Shown: positions 52,530 to 62,159, counted from the first letter of the stretch. The stretch: DNA of 64,000 bases from an uncultured Shewanella sp. (GCF_947501665.1 NZ_CANMWS010000032.1:1-64000), one strand, 5' to 3'. Notes: generated by a model not told the origin, from the sequence alone. Program-made: numbers and translations.

Positions 52530-53144
52530 ATGCAAAAATTACAACAAATAATTCGCATTCCAATGATGATAATCACCTACTTTTTACTGTTAAATACTGC
52601 CTTGGCTTCTCAAATAGCAGAGGTCACCTTAGATAATGGTACAACAGTCAAACTCAATGATGACTTTACTTGGGAATACGTTATTTTAGAGCAGCCTAAA
52701 CAGAACAATGATATTAGAGCATCGGCAATCGCCCCAAGCCCTATTGAAGCGACACCGCCCACTCCCCCTTCGACCCCGCAGCTAAACCAGCAATTCATCA
52801 CGCAACCAGAACTATTAAAATCAACCGCTAAAGATGGCGTAAAAGTAAGCCTCCTAAATACTAAATGGGATGATGACAAATTAGGGCTTCAATTTGAATT
52901 GACCAGTAACAGCAATAAGCATTATGTTTTAGTCACACTAGAAACACAGTTTTACAGTGATCAAGGCCAACCAATAAAATCAGAGCGCTTTAATGTTTGG
53001 CAGGCTACATTTCGCCTACCCGAAACCTATTTGCGCAAAAATGAAACCCGCAAAAGTCGCCTTTTTTGGATTGAAGGAATAGATAAAACACACTGGAAAA
53101 AACAGCTAATGAGCATAAAGATTACTGAACTAGAGTCAAGGTAA
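52530..53144 (+). CDS. Periplasmic DUF3157-like protein
   Basis: A 204-residue protein with a signal peptide (cleavage near ALAS-QI, about 27). The start of the mature part, AEVTLDNGTTVKLNDDFTWEYV, is the mark of the DUF3157-type proteins seen in Shewanella and Vibrio. A proline-rich linker (about 65-82, SPIEATPPTPPSTPQ) precedes a C-terminal beta domain (DGVKVSLLNTKWDDDKLGLQFELTSNS). Function unknown. A perfect hairpin follows it. Confidence 0.75.
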   Translation: MQKLQQIIRIPMMIITYFLLLNTALASQIAEVTLDNGTTVKLNDDFTWEYVILEQPKQNNDIRASAIAPSPIEATPPTPPSTPQLNQQFITQPELLKSTAKDGVKVSLLNTKWDDDKLGLQFELTSNSNKHYVLVTLETQFYSDQGQPIKSERFNVWQATFRLPETYLRKNETRKSRLFWIEGIDKTHWKKQLMSIKITELESR

Positions 53145-53157
53145 TATTAAATAATAT

Positions 53158-53208
53158 CAATTGGTTACACTTATACCCTGGAGTTGACTATTTTAAAGTA
53201 ACCAATTG
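53158..53208. terminator. Perfect 11-bp inverted repeat after the DUF3157-like gene
   Basis: CAATTGGTTAC (53158-53168) pairs with GTAACCAATTG (53198-53208) around a 29-base loop. It lies between a stop codon and the next start 68 bases on. It may end transcription or serve as a protein-binding site for the DUF2235 gene. Confidence 0.5.
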
Positions 53209-53275
53209 AAAACGGCATACATTTTGCTTTTAAAGCAGTAAAGCAAGAAATTGACAAACTGTAATGGAGAGTGAA

Positions 53276-54325
53276 ATGTCAAAGAATATCGTCATTTTCT
53301 CGGATGGAACGGGACAAGAAGGCGGCATAAAATTCAATACCAATGTCTATAAAACATTTAATCTTATCGAAGAACGATCAGGCAAACAAATAGCACATTA
53401 TAGCAAAGGTATTGGTACAGATTGGCGCCAGATCACAGGTAATTTATTCGGTGTCGGGATGACTGATAACATGATTGAGTGTTATCAGTTTTTATTTGAA
53501 AACTTTCACGTGGGTGACAAAATTTATTTGTTTGGCTTCAGCCGAGGGGCGGCAACAGTACGCAGCTTATCGCGGTTTATCGAACTGTTTGGCATTTTGC
53601 CTAAATCAAGGCCAGAACTTATTAAGCAAGCACTCAAAATATATAAAATCAAAAATCCTCACAAAAGGCAGCAGCAGGCCTCTGCGTTTATTGAGAATAA
53701 TAAAAATGTTGAATGTAAAATTACCTTTATGGGCGTTTGGGATACCGTTGCGGCAATGGGGTTACCCCATCGTTTTTTTGATAGTATGTTCTCCAAAATT
53801 CCACCTTTTAAACATAAATTTCATGACTTTAAAATAAGTAAAAATATACAGCATGCCTATCATGCATTATCCATTGACGATACCCGCGCTATTTTTCACC
53901 CCATGTTATGGAAGAAAAAAGCTCACCAGCAACAAACAGTCAAACAGGTTTGGTTTAGTGGGGTCCATACCGATGTCGGTGGAGGTTATGAAAGTGAAGG
54001 GTTATCCAATATTCCACTTGTTTGGATGTTAGACAATGCATTAGAACATGGCCTAATTATTCATGATGATATTGAGATTGTTCAAGATATCAGTGCAAAA
54101 ATGCATAACGAATCCGTTGGTATGGCTGGTCGGTTCTTTAAACAAAAAGAGCGTGTTTGGAATACAGACATTGAAGATAAACCAACAATTCATGCCAGTG
54201 TCTTAGCACGCCAACTCAATCAAAACAACGAGCCCCAGCCTATATATACTCCTTGGATATTAAAGGGAGATTATCATATCGAACCTTGGAACCAAAAGGC
54301 TTATCAGGCAGCAAAAGCCGCTTAA
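53276..54325 (+). CDS. DUF2235 alpha/beta hydrolase, copy 1
   Basis: This 349-residue protein belongs to the DUF2235 family, which includes phospholipase effectors of type VI secretion (Tle1-like) and many stand-alone proteins. The N-terminal NIVIFSDGTGQ strand, nucleophile Ser89 in FGFSRGAATVRSLSRF, candidate acid Asp156 in GVWDTVAAMG and His231-Thr-Asp in GVHTDVGGGY are all visible. There is no signal peptide, no membrane segment and no VgrG, PAAR or immunity-like gene nearby, so a cytoplasmic lipase or esterase is more likely than a secreted effector. GGAG lies 7 bases before the chosen ATG; a first ATG at 53264 is less well placed. It and the next gene are clear paralogs. Confidence 0.85.
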   Translation: MSKNIVIFSDGTGQEGGIKFNTNVYKTFNLIEERSGKQIAHYSKGIGTDWRQITGNLFGVGMTDNMIECYQFLFENFHVGDKIYLFGFSRGAATVRSLSRFIELFGILPKSRPELIKQALKIYKIKNPHKRQQQASAFIENNKNVECKITFMGVWDTVAAMGLPHRFFDSMFSKIPPFKHKFHDFKISKNIQHAYHALSIDDTRAIFHPMLWKKKAHQQQTVKQVWFSGVHTDVGGGYESEGLSNIPLVWMLDNALEHGLIIHDDIEIVQDISAKMHNESVGMAGRFFKQKERVWNTDIEDKPTIHASVLARQLNQNNEPQPIYTPWILKGDYHIEPWNQKAYQAAKAA

Positions 54326-54343
54326 TGCTTATTCTAATCACTC

Positions 54344-54374
54344 TATACCCAAAGCACTTAAAGGTTTGGGTATA
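54344..54374 (+). terminator. Terminator-like hairpin after DUF2235 copy 1
   Basis: TATACCCAAA (54344-54353) and TTTGGGTATA (54365-54374) form a perfect 10-bp stem with an 11-base loop, 18 bases after the stop codon. A separate 24-base sequence at 54418-54441 (GCATCTTCAAGTAACGGGAT...) resembles the reversed end of the MITE-like element at 38.4 kb. Confidence 0.65.
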
Positions 54375-54490
54375 AATTCAACTTATTTAGGGCTGTAAAA
54401 ACCTTGCTAACTAGGCTGCATCTTCAAGTAACGGGATTATAATATGACATAGAAACATAGTCATATGTAGAACCAAAAAGGGGAAATGAT

Positions 54491-55546
54491 ATGCCAAAAA
54501 ACATCCTCATTTTTTCTGATGGTACGGGGCAAACTGGCGATGCTCAATTTTGTAGTAATGTATTAAAAAGCTTCAATTCCATTGAGCAGCACCCGGATAG
54601 GCAAGTTGCTCATTATAGCCAAGGCTTAGGCTCTCAATGGTGGCGAATAACAGGGAGCTTACTTGGTCTCGGCATTACCAATAATATGCTTGATTGTTAT
54701 CGCTTTATTGTTAAACATTATCATTGGGGAGATAAAATTTTTCTCTTTGGTTTTAGCCGTGGTGCTGCAACTGTTAGAAGTTTATCTCGTTTCATCTTAT
54801 TTTTCGGTCTGCTTCCCAAAAAACAACCCAAGTTAATTCAATCGGCATTAACCATTTACCAGATAAAAAACCCTCAACTCAGACAAAAAAAAGCTGACAA
54901 CTTTATTAACCAATATGGTACTGAAGCCTGTGATATCCACTTTATTGGTGTATGGGATACCGTCGCTGCTCTAGGTTTGCCCAATCGATTTTTAGATCAC
55001 TTACTGTCCAATATTCCTGCCTTTCAACATCAATTCCATGATTTCAAAATCACTGCCAATATCAAGCATGCCTATCATGCATTAGCCATCGATGAAACTC
55101 GTAAGATCTTTAGCCCTATATTATGGAGAGAAAAAGCTCATCCAACTCAAACGTTAAAACAAGTCTGGTTTAGTGGTGTCCATAGTGATATTGGTGGCGG
55201 CTATGAAAATGATGGACTTTCAAATATTTCACTCTTTTGGATGTTAGAACAAGCAGTATCTCACGGATTAATAGTCAAACCGCATCTGTGCATCACACAA
55301 GATATTCAAAGTATAATGCATAATGAAATCAACAAAGGTTTAGGAATTTGGCTGCAAAATAAAACACGTTATTGGAATACAAAAATTGAAGAAAAGCCCA
55401 CCATTCACGCCAGTGTCTTAGAAAGAAACTTAAATACAATGAATCAAAGGCTTCCACAATATCAACCGTGGATTTTGCAAGCGCAATACAATATTGAGCC
55501 TTGGCATAAACAGTCAACACTTTCACCTTCGAGAGAAAAAAATTAA
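54491..55546 (+). CDS. DUF2235 alpha/beta hydrolase, copy 2
   Basis: A 351-residue paralog of the preceding protein, collinear with it and identical at more than half of positions by eye. It keeps the same features at the same places: NILIFSDGTGQ, Ser89 in FGFSRGAATVRSLSRF, GVWDTVAALG, and GVHSDIGGGY. The strongest divergence is in the last 50 residues. GGGGAAATGAT places a good ribosome-binding site before the ATG. A hairpin and repeat remnant lie between the two copies, so separate transcription is possible. It ends 33 bases before copy B of the 195-bp repeat. Confidence 0.85.
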   Translation: MPKNILIFSDGTGQTGDAQFCSNVLKSFNSIEQHPDRQVAHYSQGLGSQWWRITGSLLGLGITNNMLDCYRFIVKHYHWGDKIFLFGFSRGAATVRSLSRFILFFGLLPKKQPKLIQSALTIYQIKNPQLRQKKADNFINQYGTEACDIHFIGVWDTVAALGLPNRFLDHLLSNIPAFQHQFHDFKITANIKHAYHALAIDETRKIFSPILWREKAHPTQTLKQVWFSGVHSDIGGGYENDGLSNISLFWMLEQAVSHGLIVKPHLCITQDIQSIMHNEINKGLGIWLQNKTRYWNTKIEEKPTIHASVLERNLNTMNQRLPQYQPWILQAQYNIEPWHKQSTLSPSREKN

Positions 55547-55578
55547 CCCCTATTTTTTTACTCTTTTCTATGGAACTG

Positions 55579-55774
55579 AACCTGAACTCGGAATAATGAG
55601 TGTCAAAGAGCAGTGATAATCCATTAAAAGTCAATAGGTTAAAATCAGTCTCATTATTCTTTATTGTTTAATTTGGCTAAATACCGCTATTTTTGCCTAT
55701 ATCAAGGCGGGATTTCGTGCTTAATAGCCCGCGATGAGTAAAAAACACAACACAGATAGGGGGGCAGAATAGCG
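55579..55774. repeat. Dispersed ~195-bp repeat, copy B
   Basis: Matches 6968-7162 from AACCTGAA to AATAGCG in the same orientation. The closing stem is kept by paired changes: copy B has CGCTATTTTTGCC opposite GGGCAGAATAGCG. The inner CTAATAG/CTATTAG hairpin of copy A is not kept. The rest of 55547-55884 has no gene. Confidence 0.85.
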
Positions 55775-55837
55775 ATATTTAACGGCGCAGCCTAACTCGA
55801 GTACAGATTAACTTAGACTCACCAATAGAAAATGACC

Positions 55838-55873
55838 TTAACGCATCACAACAGGGCGACTGTGATACGTTAA
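55838..55873 (-). terminator. Nested hairpin at the end of the hut operon
   Basis: TTAACGCATCACA (55838-55850) pairs with TGTGATACGTTAA (55861-55873), 12 of 13 and one wobble. It is enclosed by a second pair, AGTACAGATT (55800-55809) and AATCTGTACT (55877-55886), the latter overlapping the hutH stop. On the minus strand TTTTCT follows the inner stem. Confidence 0.6.
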
Positions 55874-55884
55874 ATCAATCTGTA

Positions 55885-57423
55885 CTATCCTTTCATACTC
55901 GGTAATATTGAATCTGGCATAAATTGATTAAACAAACCAGTCTCAAGTAAACTAATCGCTGTTTCAATATCGGGATTAAAAAAGCGGTCTTTATCATAAT
56001 AATCGACTTTTTCTCGTAAATGATTTTTTGCTTTTTCAACCAGTGGACTGGGCTTTAAAGGCAAACGAAAATCGAGTCCTTGGGATGCCGACAACCATTC
56101 AATCGCTAACACACCCCGGGTATTCATTGACATCTCCCGTAACCGCCTAGCTGCAAACGTCGCCATAGAAACATGATCTTCTTGATTAGCTGATGTCGGT
56201 AAACTGTCCACCGATGCAGGATGCGCATACGTTTTATTCTCAGACGCTAATGCTGCCGCTGTCACTTGAGCAATCATAAACCCAGAATTAACACCTCCAT
56301 TTTCAACCAAAAAAGGTGGTAACTTAGAAAGACTTGCATCAATAAGTAGCGCTATACGTCGTTCAGAAAATGCGCCTAATTCGGCAATCGCAATGGCTAA
56401 GTTATCGGCCGCCATAGCAACAGGCTCGGCATGGAAATTTCCACCTGAAATAATGTCATCAGGGTTTTGAAAAACCAATGGGTTATCCGTCACACCATTG
56501 GCCTCAGTGACCAATACGGAAGCGGCGTAACGAATTTGACTTAAACACGCCCCTAATACTTGTGGCTGACAACGTAGTGAATAAGGATCTTGTACTTTTT
56601 CGCAATCCAAATGCGACAAGCCAATTTCAGAGTCATCCCCTAAAAGGTGACGAAAAATACTGGCTGAATCTATTTGACCTTGCTGACCACGCGCTTCATG
56701 AATACGAGGATCAAAGGGACTTCTTCCCCCTAAGGCTGCTTCAACACTCATTGCACCAATAACAGAGCAATCTGCAAATAAGTCTTCAGCATTAAATAAC
56801 CCCTCTAGCGCTAATGCCGTTGAAGCTTGTGTACCATTTAATAACGCTAACCCCTCTTTTGCGGCTAATGCAATAGGCTCAAGACCCGCAATATTCAATC
56901 CTTCCTTGGCAGAAATAAGCTGACCTTGATAACGAACTTGCCCCTCCCCCAGTATCGGAAGACACATATGCGCCAAGGGCGCTAAATCTCCAGAAGCCCC
57001 CACAGAACCTTTTTCTGGAATACAGGGGTACACTTGCGCATTCACTAAATCAATCAAAAACTGGATCACCAGGAGGCGGATCCCCGAAAAGCCTCGGCTT
57101 AAGGAATTAATTTTTAATATCATCATCAAACGCACAGTCGCATCTGACATCAGCTCGCCCATTCCAGCGGCATGAGATAACACTATCGACTTTTGCAATA
57201 ATTGCAGATCTTCTGCTGCAATTTTGGTGTTCGCCAATAATCCAAAACCCGTATTAATACCGTAAACGGTTCTTCCTTCATCCAAGACTTTTTGTACTAA
57301 TCCCGCACTGACATTAATATTCTCCAATGCCCCTTCAAATAGCGACACTGTCACAGCTGTTCGGCTGATTTCACGTAGTTGGTATAATGACAAAGTACCA
57401 GGTTTTAACATCATAGCATTCAT
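55885..57423 (-). CDS. hutH: Histidine ammonia-lyase
   Basis: HutH deaminates histidine to urocanate, the first step of histidine breakdown. The 512-residue protein has the Ala143-Ser144-Gly145 triad that cyclises to the MIO cofactor, in GSVGASGDLAPL, and YGINTGFG at 54-61. GVTDNPLVF and QEDHVSMA are also present. It overlaps the hutU stop by 4 bases, so it is coupled; an ATG three codons later is an alternative start. Last gene of hutC-hutU-hutH. Confidence 0.97.
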   Translation of the reverse strand: MNAMMLKPGTLSLYQLREISRTAVTVSLFEGALENINVSAGLVQKVLDEGRTVYGINTGFGLLANTKIAAEDLQLLQKSIVLSHAAGMGELMSDATVRLMMILKINSLSRGFSGIRLLVIQFLIDLVNAQVYPCIPEKGSVGASGDLAPLAHMCLPILGEGQVRYQGQLISAKEGLNIAGLEPIALAAKEGLALLNGTQASTALALEGLFNAEDLFADCSVIGAMSVEAALGGRSPFDPRIHEARGQQGQIDSASIFRHLLGDDSEIGLSHLDCEKVQDPYSLRCQPQVLGACLSQIRYAASVLVTEANGVTDNPLVFQNPDDIISGGNFHAEPVAMAADNLAIAIAELGAFSERRIALLIDASLSKLPPFLVENGGVNSGFMIAQVTAAALASENKTYAHPASVDSLPTSANQEDHVSMATFAARRLREMSMNTRGVLAIEWLSASQGLDFRLPLKPSPLVEKAKNHLREKVDYYDKDRFFNPDIETAISLLETGLFNQFMPDSILPSMKG

Positions 57424-59096
57424 ACATCATCCTCCAACATTGGTAAATCAAGCCCTTGCTCTTTAGCGCATTGCTTTGCCAAATCATAACCCGCATCAGC
57501 ATGACGCATAACACCAGTAGCTGGATCATTCCACAATACTCGGCCTAATCGCTTAGCAGCATCATCGCTGCCATCACACACAATGACCACGCCAGAATGT
57601 TGACTAAACCCCATACCTACACCACCGCCATGATGCAAAGATACCCATGTCGCACCACTGGCCGTGTTCAATAATGCATTCATCAACGGCCAGTCAGATA
57701 CTGCATCTGAGCCATCAAGCATAGCCTCAGTTTCTCGATTTGGACTCGCAACCGATCCTGAATCAAGATGATCTCGGCCAATGACAATAGGGGCTTTAAG
57801 TTCTTTATTTTTGACCATTTCATTAAACGCCAGCGCTAACCGAGCACGATCTTTTAAACCCACCCAGCAAATTCGAGCCGGTAAACCTTGAAAAGCAATG
57901 CGTTCACGGGCCATGTCAAGCCATTGGTGTAAATGTGGGTTATCGGGGATCAACTCTTTTACTTTTTGATCGGTTTTATAAATATCCTCAGGATCGCCAG
58001 ACAACGCCACCCAGCGAAAAGGACCAATCCCTTCACAAAAAAGCGGCCTCACATAAGCAGGCACAAAACCTGGAAAATCAAAGGCATTTTTGACCCCTTC
58101 TTCATAAGCCATCTGTCTAATGTTATTACCATAATCCGTTGTAGCTGCGCCCGCTGATTGCAATGCCAACATAGCGGTAACTTGAACTGCCATCGATTGT
58201 TTTGCCGCCTTAACAACCGCAGCTTCATCGGTTTGGCGTATCGAGGCCGCCTGTGCTAATGACCAGCCTTGAGGTAAGTAACCATTTAAAGGATCGTGTG
58301 CTGAGGTTTGATCTGTCACCACATCAGGAATGATATTTCTCACCACCAGCTCGCTAAAAATATCCGCGGCATTGCCAAGTAATCCCACCGAAACAGGTTG
58401 ACCGCTCTCTTTAGCAGCATTTATCATGGCTAATGCTTCGTCTAATGAATAGGCTTTTTTATCTAAATAACCCGTACGCAACCGGAAATCAATACGCGAT
58501 TCATCCACCTCACAAGTCAATACTGAGTACCCAGCCATTGTCCCTGCAAGAGGTTGCGCACCTCCCATTCCGCCTAAACCACCGGTTAAAATCCATCGAC
58601 CTTGAGATGAGCCGTTAAAATGTTGCTTAGCCATAGCAACAAAGGTTTCATAAGTACCTTGTACTATGCCTTGAGAGCCAATATAAATCCAAGAGCCTGC
58701 TGTCATTTGTCCATACATGGCCAAACCTTGTTTATCTAGCTCATTAAAATGTTCCCAATTCGCCCAATGAGGCACTAAATTAGAATTAGCAATAATGACT
58801 CTAGGTGCATTAGTATGAGTCTGAAAAACACCAACGGGTTTGCCTGATTGAACCAAGAGCGTTTCATCATCTTCCAATCGTTTTAGCACTTGAATAATCT
58901 TGTCATAACAAGGCCAGTCACGGGCCGCTCGGCCTATGCCACCGTAAACAACAAGATCTTCAGGTCTTTCTGCTACATCAGGATGCAAGTTATTCATTAA
59001 CATACGCATTGGCGCTTCGGTTAACCAAGACTTACAACTCAATTCAGTGCCATGAGGAGCAATAATATGCCGTGTTTTATCATGTCTATTATTCAT
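57420..59096 (-). CDS. hutU: Urocanate hydratase
   Basis: HutU adds water to urocanate to give imidazolonepropionate, using NAD+ as an electrophilic cofactor. The 558-residue protein is full length and has QMTAGSWIYIGSQGIVQGTYET, the NAD-binding-region GGLGGMGGAQPLA, and the active-site-region SAHDPLNGYLP and GPFRWVALSGDPEDI. GAGGGATAG before the ATG supplies the ribosome-binding site. It lies 23 bases after hutC. Confidence 0.97.
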   Translation of the reverse strand: MNNRHDKTRHIIAPHGTELSCKSWLTEAPMRMLMNNLHPDVAERPEDLVVYGGIGRAARDWPCYDKIIQVLKRLEDDETLLVQSGKPVGVFQTHTNAPRVIIANSNLVPHWANWEHFNELDKQGLAMYGQMTAGSWIYIGSQGIVQGTYETFVAMAKQHFNGSSQGRWILTGGLGGMGGAQPLAGTMAGYSVLTCEVDESRIDFRLRTGYLDKKAYSLDEALAMINAAKESGQPVSVGLLGNAADIFSELVVRNIIPDVVTDQTSAHDPLNGYLPQGWSLAQAASIRQTDEAAVVKAAKQSMAVQVTAMLALQSAGAATTDYGNNIRQMAYEEGVKNAFDFPGFVPAYVRPLFCEGIGPFRWVALSGDPEDIYKTDQKVKELIPDNPHLHQWLDMARERIAFQGLPARICWVGLKDRARLALAFNEMVKNKELKAPIVIGRDHLDSGSVASPNRETEAMLDGSDAVSDWPLMNALLNTASGATWVSLHHGGGVGMGFSQHSGVVIVCDGSDDAAKRLGRVLWNDPATGVMRHADAGYDLAKQCAKEQGLDLPMLEDDV

Positions 59097-59119
59097 TGTT
59101 CTATCCCTCTTACATACGA

Positions 59120-59839
59120 TTAATTGTTGAAAACTAACTGTCCACCTAATTTAAAACGCGTTCCTGGATAAAGTAGTTTTGCAAAACTCACCACACCTTG
59201 ACGTGACGCAGTCAATCGGCTGATCTGTAAACAAGGTTCTTTATGGGAAATCTGCAATAACTGGCACTGACTATCATTGGCTAAAACCGCTTCAATAGTA
59301 TGTTCAACTTGCGCTAACGGCGCCACCTGACAAAGATAAGCATGGGGGGTCATTTGACTAAAATTCTGCTCTAAATAATGAGGGACACGACTCGGTAAAA
59401 CATAACGTTCCTCAATTTGCAGTGGAATATCTTCTTCTAAATGAACGAGCTTAGAATAAAAAACAAGTTCCCCCTCATTCAGGTTTAGCAGATCAGCCTG
59501 AGCATAATCGACTGGCAACGCCTCTTGTGTTAACAGCTTCACACTATAACGGTGGCCTCTTTCTTCTATTTCTTGACGAATATCACGTACAAGTAAAATT
59601 GAAGATTGAGCTTTATGGCTGGCAACAAAACTCCCCATGCCTTGAGCACGACGTAAAATGCCTTGCTCAGTCAATTCAGTCAATGCACGCCTAGCTGTCA
59701 TCCTGCTACAAGCAAAATCCGTCGCCAATTGATTTTCTGACGGTAATTTATGCCCTTCTCGCCACTTTCCTGAATCTACCTTGGTAAGTATATGCTGCTT
59801 AATCTGTAAAAATTTAGCCTGTGCCATAGCAACAATCAT
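59120..59839 (-). CDS. hutC: Histidine utilization repressor HutC (GntR/HutC family)
   Basis: HutC represses the hut genes and is released by urocanate. The 239-residue protein has a GntR winged helix at about 8-75 (LPSENQLATDFACSRMTARRALTELTEQGILRRAQGMGSF) and a UTRA effector domain from about 95. The start is uncertain: the ATG at 59839 has GGAG only 3 bases upstream, and the ATG at 59827 matches the usual family start MAQ. It precedes hutU in one operon and shares a promoter region with hutI, where a perfect palindrome lies. Confidence 0.93.
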   Translation of the reverse strand: MIVAMAQAKFLQIKQHILTKVDSGKWREGHKLPSENQLATDFACSRMTARRALTELTEQGILRRAQGMGSFVASHKAQSSILLVRDIRQEIEERGHRYSVKLLTQEALPVDYAQADLLNLNEGELVFYSKLVHLEEDIPLQIEERYVLPSRVPHYLEQNFSQMTPHAYLCQVAPLAQVEHTIEAVLANDSQCQLLQISHKEPCLQISRLTASRQGVVSFAKLLYPGTRFKLGGQLVFNN

Positions 59840-59867
59840 TCACTCCGCTCAAAAAGTCATCGATAGA

Positions 59868-59893
59868 CACTAACTTGTATATACAAGTTAGTG
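59868..59893. promoter_or_regulatory. Perfect 26-bp palindrome, likely HutC operator
   Basis: The palindrome is centred on TTGTATATACAA, which contains the TGTATATACA core known for HutC sites, and symmetry extends to CACTAA/TTAGTG on the outside. It lies 29 bases from the hutC start and 112 from hutI. A second TGTATACA at 59927-59934, nearer hutI, could be a further site or part of its promoter. Confidence 0.85.
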
Positions 59894-60004
59894 CAAGCTA
59901 GACAAGTCATTTTTGATAAAATAAACTGTATACAATTCAAAACAGTCAGCACTAAAAATATAGTAAACTGCTGTTTATAAAAAATAATTTTTTAAGGAGT
60001 CATT

Positions 60005-61231
60005 ATGTCTTGGGATCAGGTTTGGATTGACATCAATATTGCAACCATGGATCCAACGTCAAATGCTCCATATGGCGCTATCACTCAAGGCGCAATGGCA
60101 ATCCAAGAAGGTAAAATAGTTTGGATAGGAAAACGTAATGATTTACCTGAATTTGATAGCTTAGCTACCCCTGTTTATAGAGGCAAAGGCGGTTGGGTAA
60201 CACCCGGTATTATTGATGCTCATACCCACTTAGTCTTTGCGGGTAATCGCGCTAACGAGTTTGAACAAAGGTTGCAGGGAGCCAGCTATGAAGACATCGC
60301 CCTTGCAGGCGGTGGCATACTTTCAACGGTCAATGCTTGCAGGGACGCCACTGAAGCAGAGTTATTTGAATTGGGTCGACAACGCCTTAACACATTAGCA
60401 AAAGAAGGCGTCACAACGGTTGAGATAAAGTCAGGATACGGGCTCGATACAGAAACAGAGCTAAAACTCCTTCGTGTCGCAAGAACCTTAGGTGAACATC
60501 ATCATATTGATGTGAAAACAACCTTTCTCGGCGCTCACGCTATTCCAATAGAATACGCTGGAAAAACAGATGATTATATCGAACTTGTCATTAATGATAT
60601 GCTACCTAAAATCATCGAAGAAAACTTAGCCGATGCAGTCGATGTTTTTTGTGAAAAAATTGCCTTTAATCTCGAACAAACCGAAAAAGTCATTCTAGCA
60701 GCCAAAGAAGCAGGTTTAGAGGTTAAATTGCATGCCGAACAATTATCAAATATAGGTGGCTCCGCAATGGCTGCAAAACACGGAGCATTATCGGTTGATC
60801 ACATCGAATTTATTGATGAAAAAAGCATCGATTTATTAAGCCAATATGGAACTTGCGCAACGTTACTGCCAGGTGCTTTTTATAGTTTACATGAAACACA
60901 ATTACCGCCTATTGATTTATTGCGTCAATATCAGGTCCCTATGGTTGTCGCCAGTGATTACAATCCGGGATCATCCCCCATTTGCTCAAGCTTGCTCATG
61001 CTGAATATGAGCTGTATTTTATTTAAATTAACACCAGAAGAGGCATTAAAAGGCATGACTATCCATGCCGCAAAAGCATTGAATATGGACAAAGAAAGAG
61101 GCAGTCTTGAAATCGGGAAGAAAGCAGATTTTTGTTTGTGGGACATTGATACCCCAGCTCAATTGGCTTACACCTATGGCGTCAACTCTTGCCTACAAGT
61201 CGTTAAATCCGGCCGAGTAATCCCACAATAA
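60005..61231 (+). CDS. hutI: Imidazolonepropionase
   Basis: HutI hydrolyses imidazolonepropionate to formiminoglutamate, third step of histidine breakdown. The 408-residue amidohydrolase has the metal-binding DAHTHLVFAG (His73, His75), later KLHAEQLS and SVDHIEFID histidines, and SDYNPGSSP with the metal-ligand Asp. AAGGAG lies 7 bases before the ATG. It is divergent from hutC and controlled from the same region. No hutG is visible in the window. Confidence 0.97.
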   Translation: MSWDQVWIDINIATMDPTSNAPYGAITQGAMAIQEGKIVWIGKRNDLPEFDSLATPVYRGKGGWVTPGIIDAHTHLVFAGNRANEFEQRLQGASYEDIALAGGGILSTVNACRDATEAELFELGRQRLNTLAKEGVTTVEIKSGYGLDTETELKLLRVARTLGEHHHIDVKTTFLGAHAIPIEYAGKTDDYIELVINDMLPKIIEENLADAVDVFCEKIAFNLEQTEKVILAAKEAGLEVKLHAEQLSNIGGSAMAAKHGALSVDHIEFIDEKSIDLLSQYGTCATLLPGAFYSLHETQLPPIDLLRQYQVPMVVASDYNPGSSPICSSLLMLNMSCILFKLTPEEALKGMTIHAAKALNMDKERGSLEIGKKADFCLWDIDTPAQLAYTYGVNSCLQVVKSGRVIPQ

Positions 61232-61259
61232 AGTTTGTATATAGTCAGCAAAAACTTAT

Positions 61260-62159
61260 CTATTTACTCGATAATATGATTCGATTATTGAGTGCTTGTA
61301 ACGGTCTATTGTTATGGTTCATGACTTTTTCAAAAGCGCTCACTTGTGCTTTAGACACTTGGATAGGTTCATGTAACACATACCAAGTCACATTCCGTGT
61401 ACAAGGTGGCGTAGTAAAAGAGCCTTGGAAAGTATAATAACCTCGCTTATTGGGTAGGAGCCCCGAAAAATCAGGATTAAGTGAGCGAATATCATTTTTT
61501 TGTCCGCGATAAACCGGCATATGCTTCCATAAAGTACGAATAATCGGGTTTTCATTTCCTATAGTTAAAAAAACAGCCACTACTGCAAACTGATTATAAT
61601 CTCCTTCATAAACTAAGTGTAATTCCATGGGGAAACTCTGATTATTAACCTTATTTTCACTAGGACTGTGAAAATGGAACTGTGCTAGGTGATACTGATT
61701 ATCCTCGACAGAAAAAGTATCTTGATCCTCACTGTACTCGATTTCAACAGCTCGACTATCAAGAGCTTTTCCCCTTTCATAATAATTTAACTTAACACTT
61801 TTTTCTTGCTGAGTGTCCTCGCCAAAAACCACTTCTACAGTATGGCCATTATCTTCAAAATCTGTGGGTTCTCTTGTAAAAGTAAATCGCAGCTCAGGTA
61901 AAGGTTCTACTTTCACCCGCTTAGGGTTAATATTTATAGGAGACTGATCTCCCCCAAGTTCACATTGAGGAAAATCTTTCCCCCAATGATCAGGGGAATT
62001 TTCACCAACGTACCCCCAAAAGATTTCTTTATTCTGCGGTACCACAGTAGGAAGGATTGAAGGCTGCTTTGAACAAGAAACCAAACTGAGTAATATAAAA
62101 ATATTAATTAAACAATATTTAAAAAAAGAGTTAATGCTTTGTTGGTATCCACAATTCAT
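61260..62159 (-). CDS. Alpha-type carbonic anhydrase lipoprotein
   Basis: The enzyme interconverts CO2 and bicarbonate, in the periplasm. The 299-residue precursor has a lipoprotein-like signal with lipobox LVSC (Cys29) and an alpha-CA domain: WGYVGENSPDHWG, QSPININP and the zinc ligands His162, His164 and His181 in AQFHFHSPSEN and ELHLVY. The substrate-pocket FTTPPCTRNVTWYVL is intact. Anchoring to a membrane is inferred from the lipobox; +2 is Ser, so outer membrane is expected. It stands between hutI and moeB, unrelated in function. Confidence 0.92.
   Translation of the reverse strand: MNCGYQQSINSFFKYCLINIFILLSLVSCSKQPSILPTVVPQNKEIFWGYVGENSPDHWGKDFPQCELGGDQSPININPKRVKVEPLPELRFTFTREPTDFEDNGHTVEVVFGEDTQQEKSVKLNYYERGKALDSRAVEIEYSEDQDTFSVEDNQYHLAQFHFHSPSENKVNNQSFPMELHLVYEGDYNQFAVVAVFLTIGNENPIIRTLWKHMPVYRGQKNDIRSLNPDFSGLLPNKRGYYTFQGSFTTPPCTRNVTWYVLHEPIQVSKAQVSAFEKVMNHNNRPLQALNNRIILSSK

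Noticed and set aside
53276..55546. The two DUF2235 genes as type VI secretion effectors with immunity genes
   Set aside because: No VgrG, PAAR, Hcp, adaptor or signal-peptide-bearing immunity gene lies near; both neighbours are copies of the same enzyme.
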